A DNA stretch of 52,267 nt, from the NCBI GenBank assembly GCA_944381175.1, contig CALWKD010000021.1:1-52267 (forward strand), read 5' to 3'. The translations under genes and the position numbers were made by a program. Of this stretch, positions 24,895 through 34,330 are shown one piece after another (position 1 is the first letter of the stretch; the number at the start of each line of letters is the position of its first letter). The notes under the pieces were generated by a model that ran no database searches, had not been told where the DNA came from, and saw only the letters and a program-made list of their open reading frames with translations. The DNA comes from an uncultured Clostridia bacterium (GTDB lineage Bacteria > Bacillota > Clostridia > Christensenellales > UBA1242).

Positions 24895-25368
24895 ATGCCA
24901 AGAAGAAATAGTGCTGTCAAGAAAGATGTTTTACCAGATCCAATTTATAATAACAAAGTTGTGACAAAACTTATCAACCAAGTTATGATGAGCGGAAAGA
25001 AAGGTCTTGCACAAAGAATTGTTTATGGTGCTTTTGACATTATCAAGGAAAAAACTGGGGCAGAACCTCTTGATGTTTGTCTTACAGGAATTGAGAATGT
25101 AAAACCTATGCTTGAAACAAAGGGAAGAAGAGTTGGTGGGGCGACGTATCAAGTTCCTATGGAAATCCGTCCTGAGAGAAGACAAACTCTTGCAATTCGT
25201 TGGATTGTCAACAATGCTAGAAAGAGAACTGGTGAGAGAAATATGGACGAAAAACTTGCTGGAGAACTCATTGACGCTTACAACAACACAGGCGCTTCAA
25301 TCAAAAAGCGTGACGAAATGCACAGAATGGCTGAAGCAAACAAGGCTTTTGCACATTACAAATGGTAA
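24895..25368 (+). CDS. rpsG: 30S ribosomal protein S7
   Basis: S7 is the primary 16S rRNA-binding protein of the 30S head. 157 residues, with [39 protein letters not shown] and [20 protein letters not shown] at the end, all typical. AAAGGAG is 7 nt before the ATG. The 113-nt gap after rpsL holds no gene; distant TCACTT/AAGTGA blocks at its ends could pair. Confidence 0.98.
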   Translation: MPRRNSAVKKDVLPDPIYNNKVVTKLINQVMMSGKKGLAQRIVYGAFDIIKEKTGAEPLDVCLTGIENVKPMLETKGRRVGGATYQVPMEIRPERRQTLAIRWIVNNARKRTGERNMDEKLAGELIDAYNNTGASIKKRDEMHRMAEANKAFAHYKW

Positions 25369-25380
25369 AATTTTGCTGAT

Positions 25381-25530
25381 CGCCTTTGTTGACAAATGCT
25401 CAAAAGGCGTCGCTTGACATTTTATCTTCTCTAAAAAAACCGAATTTATGGTAAGTTTCAGATTTTTAGAGAAAATGATGGAAAATGCTTGAAAATCTTG
25501 CATTTTTCTTGAAATTAAAGTTTTTTGGCT
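25381..25530 (+). other. Structured rpsG-fusA intergenic region
   Basis: Three stacked hairpins: CGCCTTT/AAAAGGCG (25381-25408), TTCTCTAAAAA/TTTTTAGAGAA (25427-25437 with 25463-25473) and AAAATGC/GCATTTT (25482-25506). GGC/GCC follows near 25528. They may be RNA-processing or attenuation structures; none has a classic T tail on its own. Confidence 0.45.
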
Positions 25531-25589
25531 CTTCACGCCAATGTTTAGAAAAACTAAAAAATGTGAAAATTTAATTTAGGAGAAAATAT

Positions 25590-27665
25590 ATGGCTACAAA
25601 CCTTGAGATGACCAGAAATATTGGTATTATGGCTCACATCGATGCAGGGAAAACAACCACGACAGAAAGAATTCTTTTCTACACTGGAAAAAGCCACAAA
25701 ATCGGTGAAGTTCACGATGGTCAGGCCACAATGGACTGGATGGCTCAGGAACAAGAAAGAGGTATCACCATCACTTCTGCCTGCACCACTTGCCAATGGA
25801 AAGGTCACAAAATAAACATCATCGACACTCCTGGACACGTTGACTTCACAGTTGAAGTTGAGCGTTCTTTGAAGGTGCTTGATGGTTCAGTTTTGGTGCT
25901 TTCTGCTCGTGACAAGGTTCAACCTCAGACCGAAACAGTTTGGAGACAGGCTGCAAACTACAAGGTGCCAATCATCATCTATGTAAACAAAATGGACAGA
26001 GATGCAGCAGATTTCTTTGGTTGTGTTGACTCAATCAGAGACAGACTCAAGACAAACCCTGTTGCAATTCAAATGCCAATCGGCGAGGCTGACACTTTCA
26101 GCGGAATTATCGACCTTCTCACAATGAAGGCTGAAACATATGAAGACGATATGGGAACAAAGATCGATACCGTTGAAATTCCTGCAGAGTATAAAGATAA
26201 AGCACAACAACTTCACGACGAATTGGTGGAGAAGATTGTTGAGACTGACGACGCTCTTCTTGAAAAATACTTTGAGGGACAAGAGATCTCTTTGGAAGAA
26301 CTTAAGTCTGCTTTGAGAAAGGCGACAATCAGCAGACAACTCGTTCCTGTCCTTTGCGGTTCTTCATATAAAAATAAAGGTGTGCAGATGTTGCTTGATG
26401 CAATGGTCGACTATCTTCCATCACCACTTGACATCGACCACATTTCGGGAATAAACCCAGACACTGGCGAAGAAGAGACAAGAGCACCAAGTGAAGATAC
26501 TCCATTCTCAGGTCTTGCATTCAAGATTATGACAGACCCATTTGTTGGAAGACTTGCGTTCTTCAGAGTTTATTCTGGAAAACTTACTGCAGGCTCTTAT
26601 GTTTACAACTCAAACAAGGGCGAGAAAGAAAGAGTTGGTCGTCTTATCAGAATGCACGCAAACCAAAGAGAAGAAATCAAGGAAGTTGGCGCTGGTGACA
26701 TCGCTGCTATCGTTGGTTTGAAAGACACCATCACTGGTGAAACTCTTTGCGATGAAAAACATCCAATCGTTTTGGAGAGTATGGAATTCCCAGAACCAGT
26801 TATCAGAGTCGCAATCGAACCTAAAACAAAACTTATGCAAGAGAAAATGGTTCTCGCACTCGTTAAACTTGCTGAGGAAGACCCAACTTTCAAAACTTAC
26901 ACCGACCAAGAAACAGGGCAAACAATCATCGCTGGTATGGGCGAACTTCACCTTGAAATTATTGTTGACAGACTTTTGAGAGAGTTTAAGGTTGAGGCAA
27001 ACGTGGGTGCTCCACAGGTTGCTTACAAGGAAACAATCAGAAAATCTGCAAGAGCAGAAGGCAAGTTTGTCAGACAATCTGGTGGTAAAGGTCAGTATGG
27101 TCACTGCGTTATCAATATTGAACCTCTTGAACCAGGTGCAGGCTATCAATTCGAGGACAAGACCGTTGGCGGTTCAGTTCCAAAAGAATATATCCAACCT
27201 ATCAACAACGGAATTCAGGAAGCAAGCAAGACTGGTGTTGTTGCGGGATATGAGACTGTGGACTTTAAGGTCACACTTATTGACGGTTCTTATCACGAAG
27301 TTGACTCTTCAGAAGCAGCGTTCAAGATTGCTGGCTCAATGGCATTCAAAGATGGTGCATTGCACGCAAACCCTGTTCTTCTTGAACCTATTATGAAAGT
27401 TCAAGTTGAAGTTCCAGATGACTATCTTGGAACAGTTATGGGGAACTTGACTTCTCGTCGTGGCATCTTGACTGGAAATGAGACAAAACCGGGCGTTCAA
27501 GTTGTGAATGCTGAAGTTCCACTTGGAGAAATGTTTGGTTATGCAACAGACCTTCGTTCTCAAACACAAGGCCGTGGCACTTTCACAATGGAATTCTTGA
27601 AGTATGCTGAAGTTCCAAAGAACATCGCTGAGACAATCATTGGAAACAGAAAGAAACAAGGCTAA
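25590..27665 (+). CDS. fusA: Translation elongation factor G
   Basis: GTPase that drives ribosomal translocation. 691 residues, the usual EF-G length. G domain motifs are [19 protein letters not shown] (P loop), [16 protein letters not shown] and NKMDRDAAD. Later domains II-V are present, including [18 protein letters not shown] and [24 protein letters not shown] precedes ATG 25590. It follows rpsG after a 220-nt structured gap and precedes tuf. Confidence 0.98.
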   Translation: MATNLEMTRNIGIMAHIDAGKTTTTERILFYTGKSHKIGEVHDGQATMDWMAQEQERGITITSACTTCQWKGHKINIIDTPGHVDFTVEVERSLKVLDGSVLVLSARDKVQPQTETVWRQAANYKVPIIIYVNKMDRDAADFFGCVDSIRDRLKTNPVAIQMPIGEADTFSGIIDLLTMKAETYEDDMGTKIDTVEIPAEYKDKAQQLHDELVEKIVETDDALLEKYFEGQEISLEELKSALRKATISRQLVPVLCGSSYKNKGVQMLLDAMVDYLPSPLDIDHISGINPDTGEEETRAPSEDTPFSGLAFKIMTDPFVGRLAFFRVYSGKLTAGSYVYNSNKGEKERVGRLIRMHANQREEIKEVGAGDIAAIVGLKDTITGETLCDEKHPIVLESMEFPEPVIRVAIEPKTKLMQEKMVLALVKLAEEDPTFKTYTDQETGQTIIAGMGELHLEIIVDRLLREFKVEANVGAPQVAYKETIRKSARAEGKFVRQSGGKGQYGHCVINIEPLEPGAGYQFEDKTVGGSVPKEYIQPINNGIQEASKTGVVAGYETVDFKVTLIDGSYHEVDSSEAAFKIAGSMAFKDGALHANPVLLEPIMKVQVEVPDDYLGTVMGNLTSRRGILTGNETKPGVQVVNAEVPLGEMFGYATDLRSQTQGRGTFTMEFLKYAEVPKNIAETIIGNRKKQG

Positions 27666-27722
27666 ATTTTACGAATTTGAACCATAAATGTTAAAGTTTT
27701 TTTGCAAATATATCAAATTTGT

Positions 27723-27751
27723 TTGGATATTTCAAAAATATATGCTAAAAT
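27723..27751 (+). promoter_or_regulatory. Candidate tuf promoter
   Basis: TTGGAT (27723-27728), 17 nt, TAAAAT (27746-27751), in the fusA-tuf gap. It may give extra transcription of tuf beyond the operon promoter. Confidence 0.5.
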
Positions 27752-27783
27752 GAAACAGTAAAAAATAAAAAGGAGATTTAAAA

Positions 27784-28986
27784 ATGGCTACAGGAAAGTA
27801 TGACATTACAAAACCACACGTTAACGTTGGTACAATCGGACACGTTGACCATGGTAAAACTACATTGACTGCCGCTATCACTATGTATAGTGCAGCAAGG
27901 GGTTACGCTCAGAAAATGAGATATGATGAAATCGATAAAGCCCCAGAAGAAAAAGCAAGAGGAATCACAATCAACACTGCTCACGTTGAGTATCAGACAG
28001 ACAAGCGTCACTATGCTCACGTTGACTGCCCAGGACACGCTGACTATGTTAAGAACATGATCACTGGTGCTGCTCAAATGGACGGCGCTATCCTCGTTGT
28101 TGCAGCAACAGATGGTCCAATGCCTCAAACAAGAGAGCACATCTTGCTTGCTAGACAGGTTGGTGTTCCATACATCGTTGTATTTATGAACAAAACTGAT
28201 CAAGTTGACGATCCAGAACTTTTGGATCTCGTTGAAATGGAAATCAGAGAACTTTTGACAGAATATGGTTTCCCAGGAGACGAAACTCCAATTATCAAGG
28301 GTTCTGCTCTCAAGGCACTTGAAGCAGCTCAAGCAGGAAATGTTGATGATCCAGCTTGCAAATGTATTCAAGAGTTGCTTGACGCTCTCGACAACTACAT
28401 TCCAGAACCTGTAAGAGACACAGATAAGCCATTCCTTATGCCTGTTGAAGACGTATTCACAATCACAGGACGTGGAACAGTTGCTACTGGAAGAATTGAA
28501 AGAGGAAAAGTTAAGATCAACGACGTTGTTGAAATCGTTGGTATGGGCACTAAGAAGCAAACAGTTGTTACTGGCGTTGAAATGTTCAGAAAGACAGTTG
28601 ACGAAGGTATCGCTGGATACAATGTTGGTATCCTTCTTCGTGGTATCCAAAGAAACGAAATCGAAAGAGGTCAAGTTCTTTGCAAACCTGGCACAATTCA
28701 TCCACACACAAAGTTTGCTGCTGAAGTTTACGTATTGAAGAAAGAAGAAGGCGGACGTCACACACCATTCTTCAATGGTTACAGACCACAATTCTACTTC
28801 AGAACAACAGACGTTACAGGGACAATCGAACTTCCTGCAGGTGTTGAAATGGTTATGCCTGGAGATAACATCAAGATGACAATCGAACTTAGCAAAGAAA
28901 TCGCTATCGAGCAAGGACTTCGTTTCGCTATCCGTGAAGGTGGCAGAACAGTTGGTTCTGGTGTTGTTTCTCAAATTATTGAATAA
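27784..28986 (+). CDS. tuf: Translation elongation factor Tu
   Basis: Delivers aminoacyl-tRNA to the ribosome. 400 residues. Motifs are [14 protein letters not shown] (P loop), [20 protein letters not shown], and domain II-III features [17 protein letters not shown] and [15 protein letters not shown]. The usual NKxD guanine motif reads MNKTDQVDD, close to the family's NKCDMVDD. A full-length antisense open frame lies opposite; it is a by-product of codon bias. AAAAGGAG precedes the ATG. Confidence 0.98.
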   Translation: MATGKYDITKPHVNVGTIGHVDHGKTTLTAAITMYSAARGYAQKMRYDEIDKAPEEKARGITINTAHVEYQTDKRHYAHVDCPGHADYVKNMITGAAQMDGAILVVAATDGPMPQTREHILLARQVGVPYIVVFMNKTDQVDDPELLDLVEMEIRELLTEYGFPGDETPIIKGSALKALEAAQAGNVDDPACKCIQELLDALDNYIPEPVRDTDKPFLMPVEDVFTITGRGTVATGRIERGKVKINDVVEIVGMGTKKQTVVTGVEMFRKTVDEGIAGYNVGILLRGIQRNEIERGQVLCKPGTIHPHTKFAAEVYVLKKEEGGRHTPFFNGYRPQFYFRTTDVTGTIELPAGVEMVMPGDNIKMTIELSKEIAIEQGLRFAIREGGRTVGSGVVSQIIE

Positions 28987-29006
28987 TGCGAAAAAATTGA
29001 AAATCA

Positions 29007-29036
29007 AAAAAAGACTGCAAATGCGGTCTTTTTTTA
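29007..29036 (+). terminator. Intrinsic terminator of the str operon
   Basis: AAAGACTGC and GCGGTCTTT arms around an AAAT loop, followed by a T run. Confidence 0.85.
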
Positions 29037-29079
29037 TATCTACATTACAATCTTTATAAAATTTTATTAAAACTAAATT

Positions 29080-29589
29080 TTATGATTTGCTTTTCTTTAA
29101 TTTTATAGCAGATGGAATTATTAGCGAGGTTGAAACTATTGCCAAAATAACTGTAAGAATGACTGTCAAAGTTAGATAGTCGAAATTTTGATTGCTTATC
29201 CATATTTTTGCAGAAGAATCTGAATCGGTTTCGAGGTGATAGCCAGCGTTATAAAACCAAGCATTTCTGAAATTGTCAATCGTTATGGTTTTGGTTTCAA
29301 AAGGCATCAAAGACACTTCAATTGGACTGGAATATCCTTTTGGATAACTGTTTTCATCACAATATCGCAAAATTAAAGTCTCGTTTTTATATGTTTTGAA
29401 TGATGGGTTTTTGATTGTGATATCAATGCTGGTGACGGTTCCCTCTTCATCCAAATGATAGACGATACTATTAGTTTCGATGTATGGCATTGACACAGAA
29501 AACCCCACAAAGAAATAAATCAAAGTGATACAAAGAAGAGCAATGCCAATGGCGAGCATTATACGATATTTCTAGTTTGTTGAATTCAT
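29080..29589 (-). pseudogene. Membrane-anchored protein with an early in-frame TAG
   Basis: On the minus strand a good GGAGG site precedes ATG 29589, but the frame reads MNSTN then TAG (29574-29572) before continuing in frame KYRI to a second ATG at 29559. From there 159 residues follow: a TM helix (LLCITLIYFFVGFSV), an extracytoplasmic beta-rich domain (SIDITIKNPSFKTYKNETLI) and a second TM helix near the C-terminus. The frame agreement suggests one gene with a nonsense codon at position 6, although restart at 29559 could still yield protein. The function is unknown. Confidence 0.6.
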
Positions 29590-29705
29590 ATTTCCTCCAG
29601 TTAGGTTTATTTTATATCAAAAAAATTTAAAGTCAATAATTTAGGTTATAAGTTCTTAAATTAAGCATTTTAGACTTCAAGACTAACCAAAATTTAAATA
29701 AAATT

Positions 29706-30107
29706 TTACTTTTTTCCGTCGACACTTCTATTTAATGAGTCCTCAACCTCGGAACGCAGATTTTCTGAGTCCTGTTTCATTGAATTGCCAATCGCTTTTG
29801 ACAAGCAATAGGCTTTTGATTCAGAGTTGAATTTGTTGACAATATATCTTGGGTCTTCGGTCTCTATTGTTGAAACTAAATATCTTCTTAGTGCTTCAAT
29901 TCTTAAAGAGTATGCAGGAATATTTTTGGTGGACAAATTTTGTTCAGTCATAATATTTTTGTATTTTGGTTCTTTCAACAAATTGTCAATCAAAACACAC
30001 TCATAATCCAACTGATAAGCCTCTTCTCTTGTCAAATTTTCCTTTTTGTAAAGAGGAATTTCTCTTGCAATTTCGTTTTCTTGAGTGATTTTGTTATTTT
30101 TTTCCAT
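29706..30107 (-). CDS. Hypothetical protein
   Basis: Unrecognised 133-residue hydrophilic, helix-rich protein (NLTREEAYQLDYECVLIDNL, SLRIEALRRYLVSTIE). It ends NRSVDGKK, loosely like the DGEGK endings elsewhere in the window. Start 30107 (MEKNNKITQ) is chosen because AAGGAAGG lies 7 nt upstream and a TTGACA-16-TATAAT promoter precedes it; the longer frame to 30251 crosses that promoter. No known domain is seen. Confidence 0.7.
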   Translation of the reverse strand: MEKNNKITQENEIAREIPLYKKENLTREEAYQLDYECVLIDNLLKEPKYKNIMTEQNLSTKNIPAYSLRIEALRRYLVSTIETEDPRYIVNKFNSESKAYCLSKAIGNSMKQDSENLRSEVEDSLNRSVDGKK

Positions 30108-30132
30108 ATAAAACCTTCCTTTTTTCTCTAAA

Positions 30133-30160
30133 ATTATATCACATTTGAAATTTTTGTCAA
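30133..30160 (-). promoter_or_regulatory. Consensus sigma-A promoter
   Basis: On the minus strand TTGACA (30160-30155), 16 nt, TATAAT (30138-30133), about 25 nt upstream of the start at 30107. Confidence 0.8.
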
Positions 30161-30230
30161 TATCGAATGTTGATTTGTTAGTTTTTAACAAAAAAAGAGG
30201 AATTTTGGACAAAGACCTTTCAAACAAACA

Positions 30231-30265
30231 AAAAAAGATAGTGATTTGCATTTCACTATCTTTTT
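30231..30265 (-). terminator. Bidirectional terminator
   Basis: GATAGTGA (30237-30244) and TCACTATC (30253-30260) form an 8-bp stem with A and T runs on both sides. It ends the leftward gene that stops at 30303. Confidence 0.85.
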
Positions 30266-30302
30266 ATTTTACTGAGTTCAAAGATTTATGAGCCTCCACG
30301 CT

Positions 30303-30902
30303 TTATTTTCCTTCTCCGTCTGATTTTTTTGATCTATCTCTCTCTACCTCTTCCACAGTTGGAATATTAAGTTTTCCAAATTCGCGAAGGGCATTTCCTC
30401 TTTCAGCATAATATTTTTCGACTTCCTTATCAACTTCCGCATCTTCTTTGGTCTTAAGTTCTGCCTGTCTTATCTTTAAATGTTCTTTCCCATATACAAG
30501 AACTTTGGTCTCAAATTCAGCAATTGCTTTATTTTTTTCAGTTTTTGACATTTTTCCCAAGGATTTTTTGAAAGACTCATCGGCACACTCCATAAGTTCA
30601 ACTGCTGTGCCAATATCTCCAAAGTGCTCTGGGGAGAGTGTGAAAAAGTGATTTGCATCGTCTCTGATCTTCAATTTTGCAAGATTTATCAAAGTTGAAT
30701 TTTGCATTATATTGTCAAGCACTCTTGTGCCATATATCAAACTCTCATCAATTGGAGCGTTGCTACCTGTCAAAAATTCGTGCCTATCTCTCAATTTTTT
30801 CAACGAAGCAGAAAATTCTTCCATTGCTCGCATTGCTTCTTCGTTTGCTTTTTTGCTTTCTTCCCTTTCTTCTTTTGATTTCATAAAATTAAAGATCCCC
30901 AT
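30303..30902 (-). CDS. Hypothetical coiled-coil protein with a DGEGK C-terminus
   Basis: Unrecognised 199-residue soluble protein. The N-terminal 50 residues (KSKEEREESKKANEEAMRAM) form a strong charged helix. The middle has MSKTEKNKAIAEFETKVL and VDKEVEKYYAERG helices. It ends RSKKSDGEGK, the tail shared with two other unknown proteins here. Start at 30902 (MGIFNFMKS) is preceded by AAGGAG and a TTGAAA-17-TATACT promoter; longer frames run through the promoter. It is monocistronic. Confidence 0.75.
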   Translation of the reverse strand: MGIFNFMKSKEEREESKKANEEAMRAMEEFSASLKKLRDRHEFLTGSNAPIDESLIYGTRVLDNIMQNSTLINLAKLKIRDDANHFFTLSPEHFGDIGTAVELMECADESFKKSLGKMSKTEKNKAIAEFETKVLVYGKEHLKIRQAELKTKEDAEVDKEVEKYYAERGNALREFGKLNIPTVEEVERDRSKKSDGEGK

Positions 30903-30930
30903 TTGTTTCTCCTTTTTAATTACAAGGGGG

Positions 30931-30959
30931 AGTATATCATATAATTTTTCCAATTTCAA
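30931..30959 (-). promoter_or_regulatory. Sigma-A promoter
   Basis: On the minus strand TTGAAA (30959-30954), 17 nt, TATACT (30936-30931). Confidence 0.7.
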
Positions 30960-31040
30960 TATTAAAATAAAATTTTTTCGCATTTTTACAAAATTTTTAT
31001 TCTTTTCGCAAAAACTTAAGAGGTTGAACCTATTTTTATT

Positions 31041-31068
31041 TTGATGAAAGTCCTTCTTATGATATAAT
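31041..31068 (+). promoter_or_regulatory. Promoter of the sepF operon
   Basis: TTGATG (31041-31046), 16 nt, TATAAT (31063-31068). Confidence 0.65.
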
Positions 31069-31090
31069 AAACAATAAAGGTGAGATTGTT

Positions 31091-31456
31091 ATGGGACTTA
31101 TGAACTTTATTTACAAGATTTTTGGGTTTGAAAGTGATGATGTCAAGGTCGTGGCTAAGAAGAAAAAGACTCAAAAAGCGAGTTATAATTTGAAAATCAA
31201 GCAAGATTTGCCAGAAGAAATTGATGGGGTGAAAGTTTTTTATCCTGAAGATTTTGAAGATTGCAAGGATAAAGTTGAACTTTTGAAAAAAAACACTCCT
31301 TTTTTCCTCGATTTCAGGGGTTGTGCGGTTTCAGAGAAGAACAAGGCTCTTGATTATTTGAGTGGAGTCATCGCGGTTTTGGGAGCGACAAGCGAGGAAG
31401 TTGAGAAAAATTTGTATATTTTTCTTCCAAAAAATATGAAAATTGAGAGAGAATAA
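31091..31456 (+). CDS. sepF: Cell division protein SepF
   Basis: SepF binds FtsZ and the membrane and organises the division ring. 121 residues: an N-terminal amphipathic membrane-binding helix (MGLMNFIYKIFGF), a short basic linker, then the compact SepF domain. The domain contains VKVFYPEDFEDCKDKVELL, FFLDFRGCAV, ALDYLSGVIAVLGA and YIFLPKN, all matching the family. It is followed closely by a zinc-ribbon gene, lspA and rluD, similar to the Bacillus ylm-lspA-rluD neighbourhood. Confidence 0.92.
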   Translation: MGLMNFIYKIFGFESDDVKVVAKKKKTQKASYNLKIKQDLPEEIDGVKVFYPEDFEDCKDKVELLKKNTPFFLDFRGCAVSEKNKALDYLSGVIAVLGATSEEVEKNLYIFLPKNMKIERE

Positions 31457-31457
31457 A

Positions 31458-31676
31458 ATGAAAAGTGGTGTTTGTCCAAAATGTAAAGGTAAAGATATTT
31501 TGGTGTTTTCACAAGACAAAAAGAACAAGTTTGTCGATTGCGAAAAATTGGGAAATTTGCGAGGGGAAATTTTCACGACCAGATATGTTTGTTGCGACTG
31601 CGGTTACACAGAACGTTATTTTGATGATGAAAATCTGGAAAAATTAAAGAAAAAATACAAAAAAGTTAGAGGTTAG
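31458..31676 (+). CDS. Small zinc-ribbon protein
   Basis: 72-residue protein with two Cys pairs, CPKCKGKD near the N-terminus and CCDCGYTE near the middle, the pattern of a single zinc ribbon. A charged helix at the end (ENLEKLKKKYKKVRG) completes it. It starts at ATG 31458, one base after the sepF stop, so it is cotranscribed and probably coupled. Nucleic-acid or protein binding is inferred from the fold only. Confidence 0.8.
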   Translation: MKSGVCPKCKGKDILVFSQDKKNKFVDCEKLGNLRGEIFTTRYVCCDCGYTERYFDDENLEKLKKKYKKVRG

Positions 31677-31680
31677 GAGA

Positions 31681-32193
31681 TTGAAAAAGAAAGATTGGGT
31701 CAAATTTGGCGTGATGATGGCAATTTTTGTCTTTATTCTTGCACTTGATTTGGTGACAAAATATGTTTTTGATGATTTGCTTGACGATGGAAGAACTATC
31801 ACTGTTATTCCATATCTTTTTAATTTCCATCTTGTCCATAATTATGGTGCTGCTTGGGGTATGCTCGCTGGAAAACAGGTGTTTTTGATTGTTCTGACCT
31901 TCGTTTTTCTTGCAATTTTCATTTTTTATTATATCAAAGAGAAAAATAAAACTTGGTTTATGAACATCACTTTTGGCTTCCTTTTTGCAGGGTGCATTGG
32001 AAATCTTTATGACAGGTTGTTTTTTGGATATGTGAGAGATTTTATCCAATTTGATTTCTGGAAAAGTTTTCCCGTATTCAATTTTGCAGATGTTGCACTG
32101 ACTGTCGGAGTGATTCTTTTGATAATCTATTTGATAATGTATTATGTCAAAGATTACAAATCAAAACAAAAGGAAAAAACGGGCAATGAATAA
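31681..32193 (+). CDS. lspA: Lipoprotein signal peptidase
   Basis: LspA cleaves prolipoprotein signal peptides in the membrane. The 170 residues include four hydrophobic helices and the catalytic aspartate regions GNLYDRLFFGYVRDFI and FNFADVAL. VHNYGAAWG is the conserved substrate-binding motif. The start is TTG at 31681, since no ATG gives the full first helix and AGAGG lies 8 nt upstream. It would process the lipoproteins encoded later in the window. It overlaps rluD by 8 nt. Confidence 0.95.
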   Translation: MKKKDWVKFGVMMAIFVFILALDLVTKYVFDDLLDDGRTITVIPYLFNFHLVHNYGAAWGMLAGKQVFLIVLTFVFLAIFIFYYIKEKNKTWFMNITFGFLFAGCIGNLYDRLFFGYVRDFIQFDFWKSFPVFNFADVALTVGVILLIIYLIMYYVKDYKSKQKEKTGNE

Positions 32194-33091
32194 GGTTTTT
32201 TTTGTCGCAGAGGAGGATGCAGGCAAGCGACTTGACGCTTTTCTTGCCCAAAAATTTCCAGAATTTTCTCGCTCTTTTATCAAGAATTTGATTGAGAAAG
32301 AACTTGTCAAGGTTGACGAAAAAACACCGAAAAAAGCGGGTTTTTTGCTTAAAATTGGGCAAAAAATTGATGTCGAAATCAAAAATCCGCAAAAAATTTC
32401 CACTGAGGCGGAAAATATAGATTTTGAAATCGTCTATCAAGATGAAGATTTGGTTGTTGTGAACAAACCGCAAGGATTGGTCGTCCATCCTTGTGCGTCC
32501 ACAAAAAGTGGGACATTGGTCAATGGACTTCTTTTCCGTGTTAAAGATTTGAGCGGAATCAATGGCGAACTTCGTCCAGGGATTGTTCATCGTCTTGACA
32601 AGGACACAAGCGGGCTTATGGTGGTCGCAAAAAATGACAAAGCACACATCAGTCTTGCTCAGCAGATTAAAGACAAGACGTGTCACAGAAATTATTTGGC
32701 GCTTCTTGATGGGCATCTGAAAGAGAGTGAGGGACAGGTCAAAACATTTATCAAAAGAGACCCAAAGGATAGAAAGAAAATGTCCGTGCAAGACAGCGGT
32801 AGAATTGCAATCACGGACTATAAAGTCTTGAAATATTTTGAAAAAACTTGCCTTGTGGAGTTTAGTTTACAAACGGGCAGAACGCACCAAATCAGAGTGC
32901 ACGCGAAGTATCTTGGACATCCGATTGTTGGAGACAAGTTGTATGGAAAAGAGGTGAAAGGGCTTGCTGGGCAACTCTTGCACGCTTACAAAATCTCATT
33001 TATTCACCCAAGCACAAATGAAAGGATGACTTTTGAAGTGGGGATTCCAGATTATTTTGAAAATTATCTGAAAATGCAAAAGGAGATTTGA
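32186..33091 (+). CDS. rluD: 23S rRNA pseudouridine synthase, RluD family
   Basis: Makes pseudouridine in 23S rRNA helix 69 in the RluD family; other RluA-family specificity cannot be excluded. 301 residues. It has an N-terminal S4 domain (AGKRLDAFLAQKFPEFSRSF) and a catalytic domain with RPGIVHRLDKDTSGLMVVAK, where the Asp of RLDKDTSG is the nucleophile. QTGRTHQIRVHAKYLGHPI is also present. ATG 32186 lies inside lspA. The lspA-rluD pair is conserved in Firmicutes. Confidence 0.93.
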   Translation: MNKVFFVAEEDAGKRLDAFLAQKFPEFSRSFIKNLIEKELVKVDEKTPKKAGFLLKIGQKIDVEIKNPQKISTEAENIDFEIVYQDEDLVVVNKPQGLVVHPCASTKSGTLVNGLLFRVKDLSGINGELRPGIVHRLDKDTSGLMVVAKNDKAHISLAQQIKDKTCHRNYLALLDGHLKESEGQVKTFIKRDPKDRKKMSVQDSGRIAITDYKVLKYFEKTCLVEFSLQTGRTHQIRVHAKYLGHPIVGDKLYGKEVKGLAGQLLHAYKISFIHPSTNERMTFEVGIPDYFENYLKMQKEI

Positions 33092-33160
33092 AAAAAGTGC
33101 CAAAAAGATAGAAAATTTCGATTTTTTGCGCAATTTAGAGATTAAAATTGCTTAAAAATA

Positions 33161-33189
33161 TTGACAAATATGTCAAATTTTGCTAAAAT
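33161..33189 (+). promoter_or_regulatory. Sigma-A promoter of rplU-prp-rpmA
   Basis: TTGACA (33161-33166), 17 nt, TAAAAT (33184-33189). Confidence 0.8.
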
Positions 33190-33195
33190 ATTAGC

Positions 33196-33375
33196 GTATC
33201 CACTTGTATCGGGTTTTGAAAGTGTGGAAATTTGATTTTTGAAGGCTTAAATTTGCTTCAAAAAGTAAACATAATCGGTTTTTGATTTGTTTTTCATAAG
33301 AAAATTTTATGCGAGAACAAAAAGTGTCACGGACACCCACCACCTAGGATGACAGTGAGTTTGGTTAGAGGAGGT
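33196..33375 (+). ncRNA. Candidate L21 leader RNA
   Basis: About 190 nt of leader between the promoter and rplU. The 3' part, near 33325-33360, contains TGTCACGGACACCCACCACC followed by a TGACA block that can pair with TGTCA. Firmicutes rplU operons are known to carry an L21 leader here. Placement and this conserved-looking block support it; a covariance-model search is needed. Confidence 0.5.
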
Positions 33376-33381
33376 AAAAGT

Positions 33382-33690
33382 ATGTTTGCAGTAGTTCAGA
33401 CTGGAGGAAAGCAATACAATGTCACAGAAAACGATGTTATCAGAGTTGAGAAACTCAACAGTGATGTTGGAAGCAAGGTTAACCTTGATGTTTTGCTTGT
33501 TTCAGACGGGAAAAAGACCGTTGCTGGAACACCAGTAGTTGATAAGGCTGAAGTTGTTGCTGAAGTGCTCGCTCACGGGAAAGGTGAAAAGATTGTTGTT
33601 TTCAAATATAAACCTAAGAAAAATGTTCGTAGCAAGCAAGGTCATAGACAACCTTGGACTGAAATTAAAATTGTTTCAATAAAGATGTAA
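33382..33690 (+). CDS. rplU: 50S ribosomal protein L21
   Basis: L21 binds 23S rRNA near the base of the L1 stalk. 102 residues: [20 protein letters not shown] at the start and [20 protein letters not shown] near the end are family signatures. AGAGGAGGT precedes ATG 33382; eleven extra codons upstream would not match the family. It is first of three genes, the typical rplU-ysxB-rpmA order. Confidence 0.98.
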   Translation: MFAVVQTGGKQYNVTENDVIRVEKLNSDVGSKVNLDVLLVSDGKKTVAGTPVVDKAEVVAEVLAHGKGEKIVVFKYKPKKNVRSKQGHRQPWTEIKIVSIKM

Positions 33691-33692
33691 TT

Positions 33693-34016
33693 ATGACTAA
33701 GATTACGATTTTCAAAAAAAATGGCAAGATTTACGAATATCAAATCAAGGGACATAGCGGTTTTGCTGAAGAAGGAAGTGACATCGTTTGTGCGGGAATT
33801 TCAACCGCAGGGCAAATGGCACTTGTTGGACTTAAGGAGGTCTTGGGGCTTGGTTTGCAGTCGGACATAAAAGATGCATATTTGCACGTAATCATTGAAG
33901 ATTTTCAAAACGAAAGTGCTCAAGCAATTTTGAATGCTATGGAAAAAACTTTAGAAGATATTTCAAAAAACTATGCCAAATTTGTTAAAATGGAGGTTAG
34001 AGACGATGTTTGTTAA
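33693..34016 (+). CDS. prp: Ribosomal-processing cysteine protease Prp
   Basis: Prp (YsxB) removes the N-terminal extension of L27 before assembly. 107 residues carry the catalytic His in [14 protein letters not shown] and the catalytic Cys in [14 protein letters not shown]. The C-terminus overlaps rpmA by 11 nt. Its substrate, an L27 with the expected cleavage sequence, is encoded next, so the functional pair is complete. Confidence 0.95.
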   Translation: MTKITIFKKNGKIYEYQIKGHSGFAEEGSDIVCAGISTAGQMALVGLKEVLGLGLQSDIKDAYLHVIIEDFQNESAQAILNAMEKTLEDISKNYAKFVKMEVRDDVC

Positions 34017-34278
34017 TTTACAACTCTTTGCTCACCACAAAGGTGGCGGAAGCACAAAGAACGGCAGAGATTCCCAATCAAAGCGTCTTGGAGTGAAAGC
34101 ATATGCTGGCGAGTTTGTAACCGCTGGCTCTATAATAATCAGGCAACGTGGCACCAAGACTTATCCTGGTGCAAATGTTGGGCTTGGAAAAGATTACACT
34201 CTTTTCGCGCTTAAAGACGGAAAGGTTCAATTTGGAAAGAGCAACGGAAAAGATATTGTATCTGTTATTGCAGAGTGA
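34006..34278 (+). CDS. rpmA: 50S ribosomal protein L27, with Prp-cleaved extension
   Basis: L27 reaches toward the peptidyl-transferase centre. The 90-residue precursor starts [20 protein letters not shown]. In Firmicutes this NLQxFA extension is cut by Prp after the FA to expose the conserved tail. [21 protein letters not shown] and [13 protein letters not shown] follow. ATG 34006 has GGAGGT 8 nt upstream and lies within prp. Confidence 0.97.
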   Translation: MFVNLQLFAHHKGGGSTKNGRDSQSKRLGVKAYAGEFVTAGSIIIRQRGTKTYPGANVGLGKDYTLFALKDGKVQFGKSNGKDIVSVIAE

Positions 34279-34280
34279 TT

Positions 34281-34302
34281 AAGGGCTTTATGCCCTTTTT
34301 TC
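34281..34302 (+). terminator. Intrinsic terminator of rplU-prp-rpmA
   Basis: AAGGGC, TTTAT loop, GCCCTT, followed by T residues. Confidence 0.85.
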
Positions 34303-34330
34303 ATTGTCTTGATACTTTTGAGGATGGAAA

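Noticed and set aside
27778..29007. 409-codon open frame antisense to tuf
   Set aside because: It mirrors tuf codon usage exactly, has no ribosome-binding site and an improbable Cys/Ser/Asn-rich composition.
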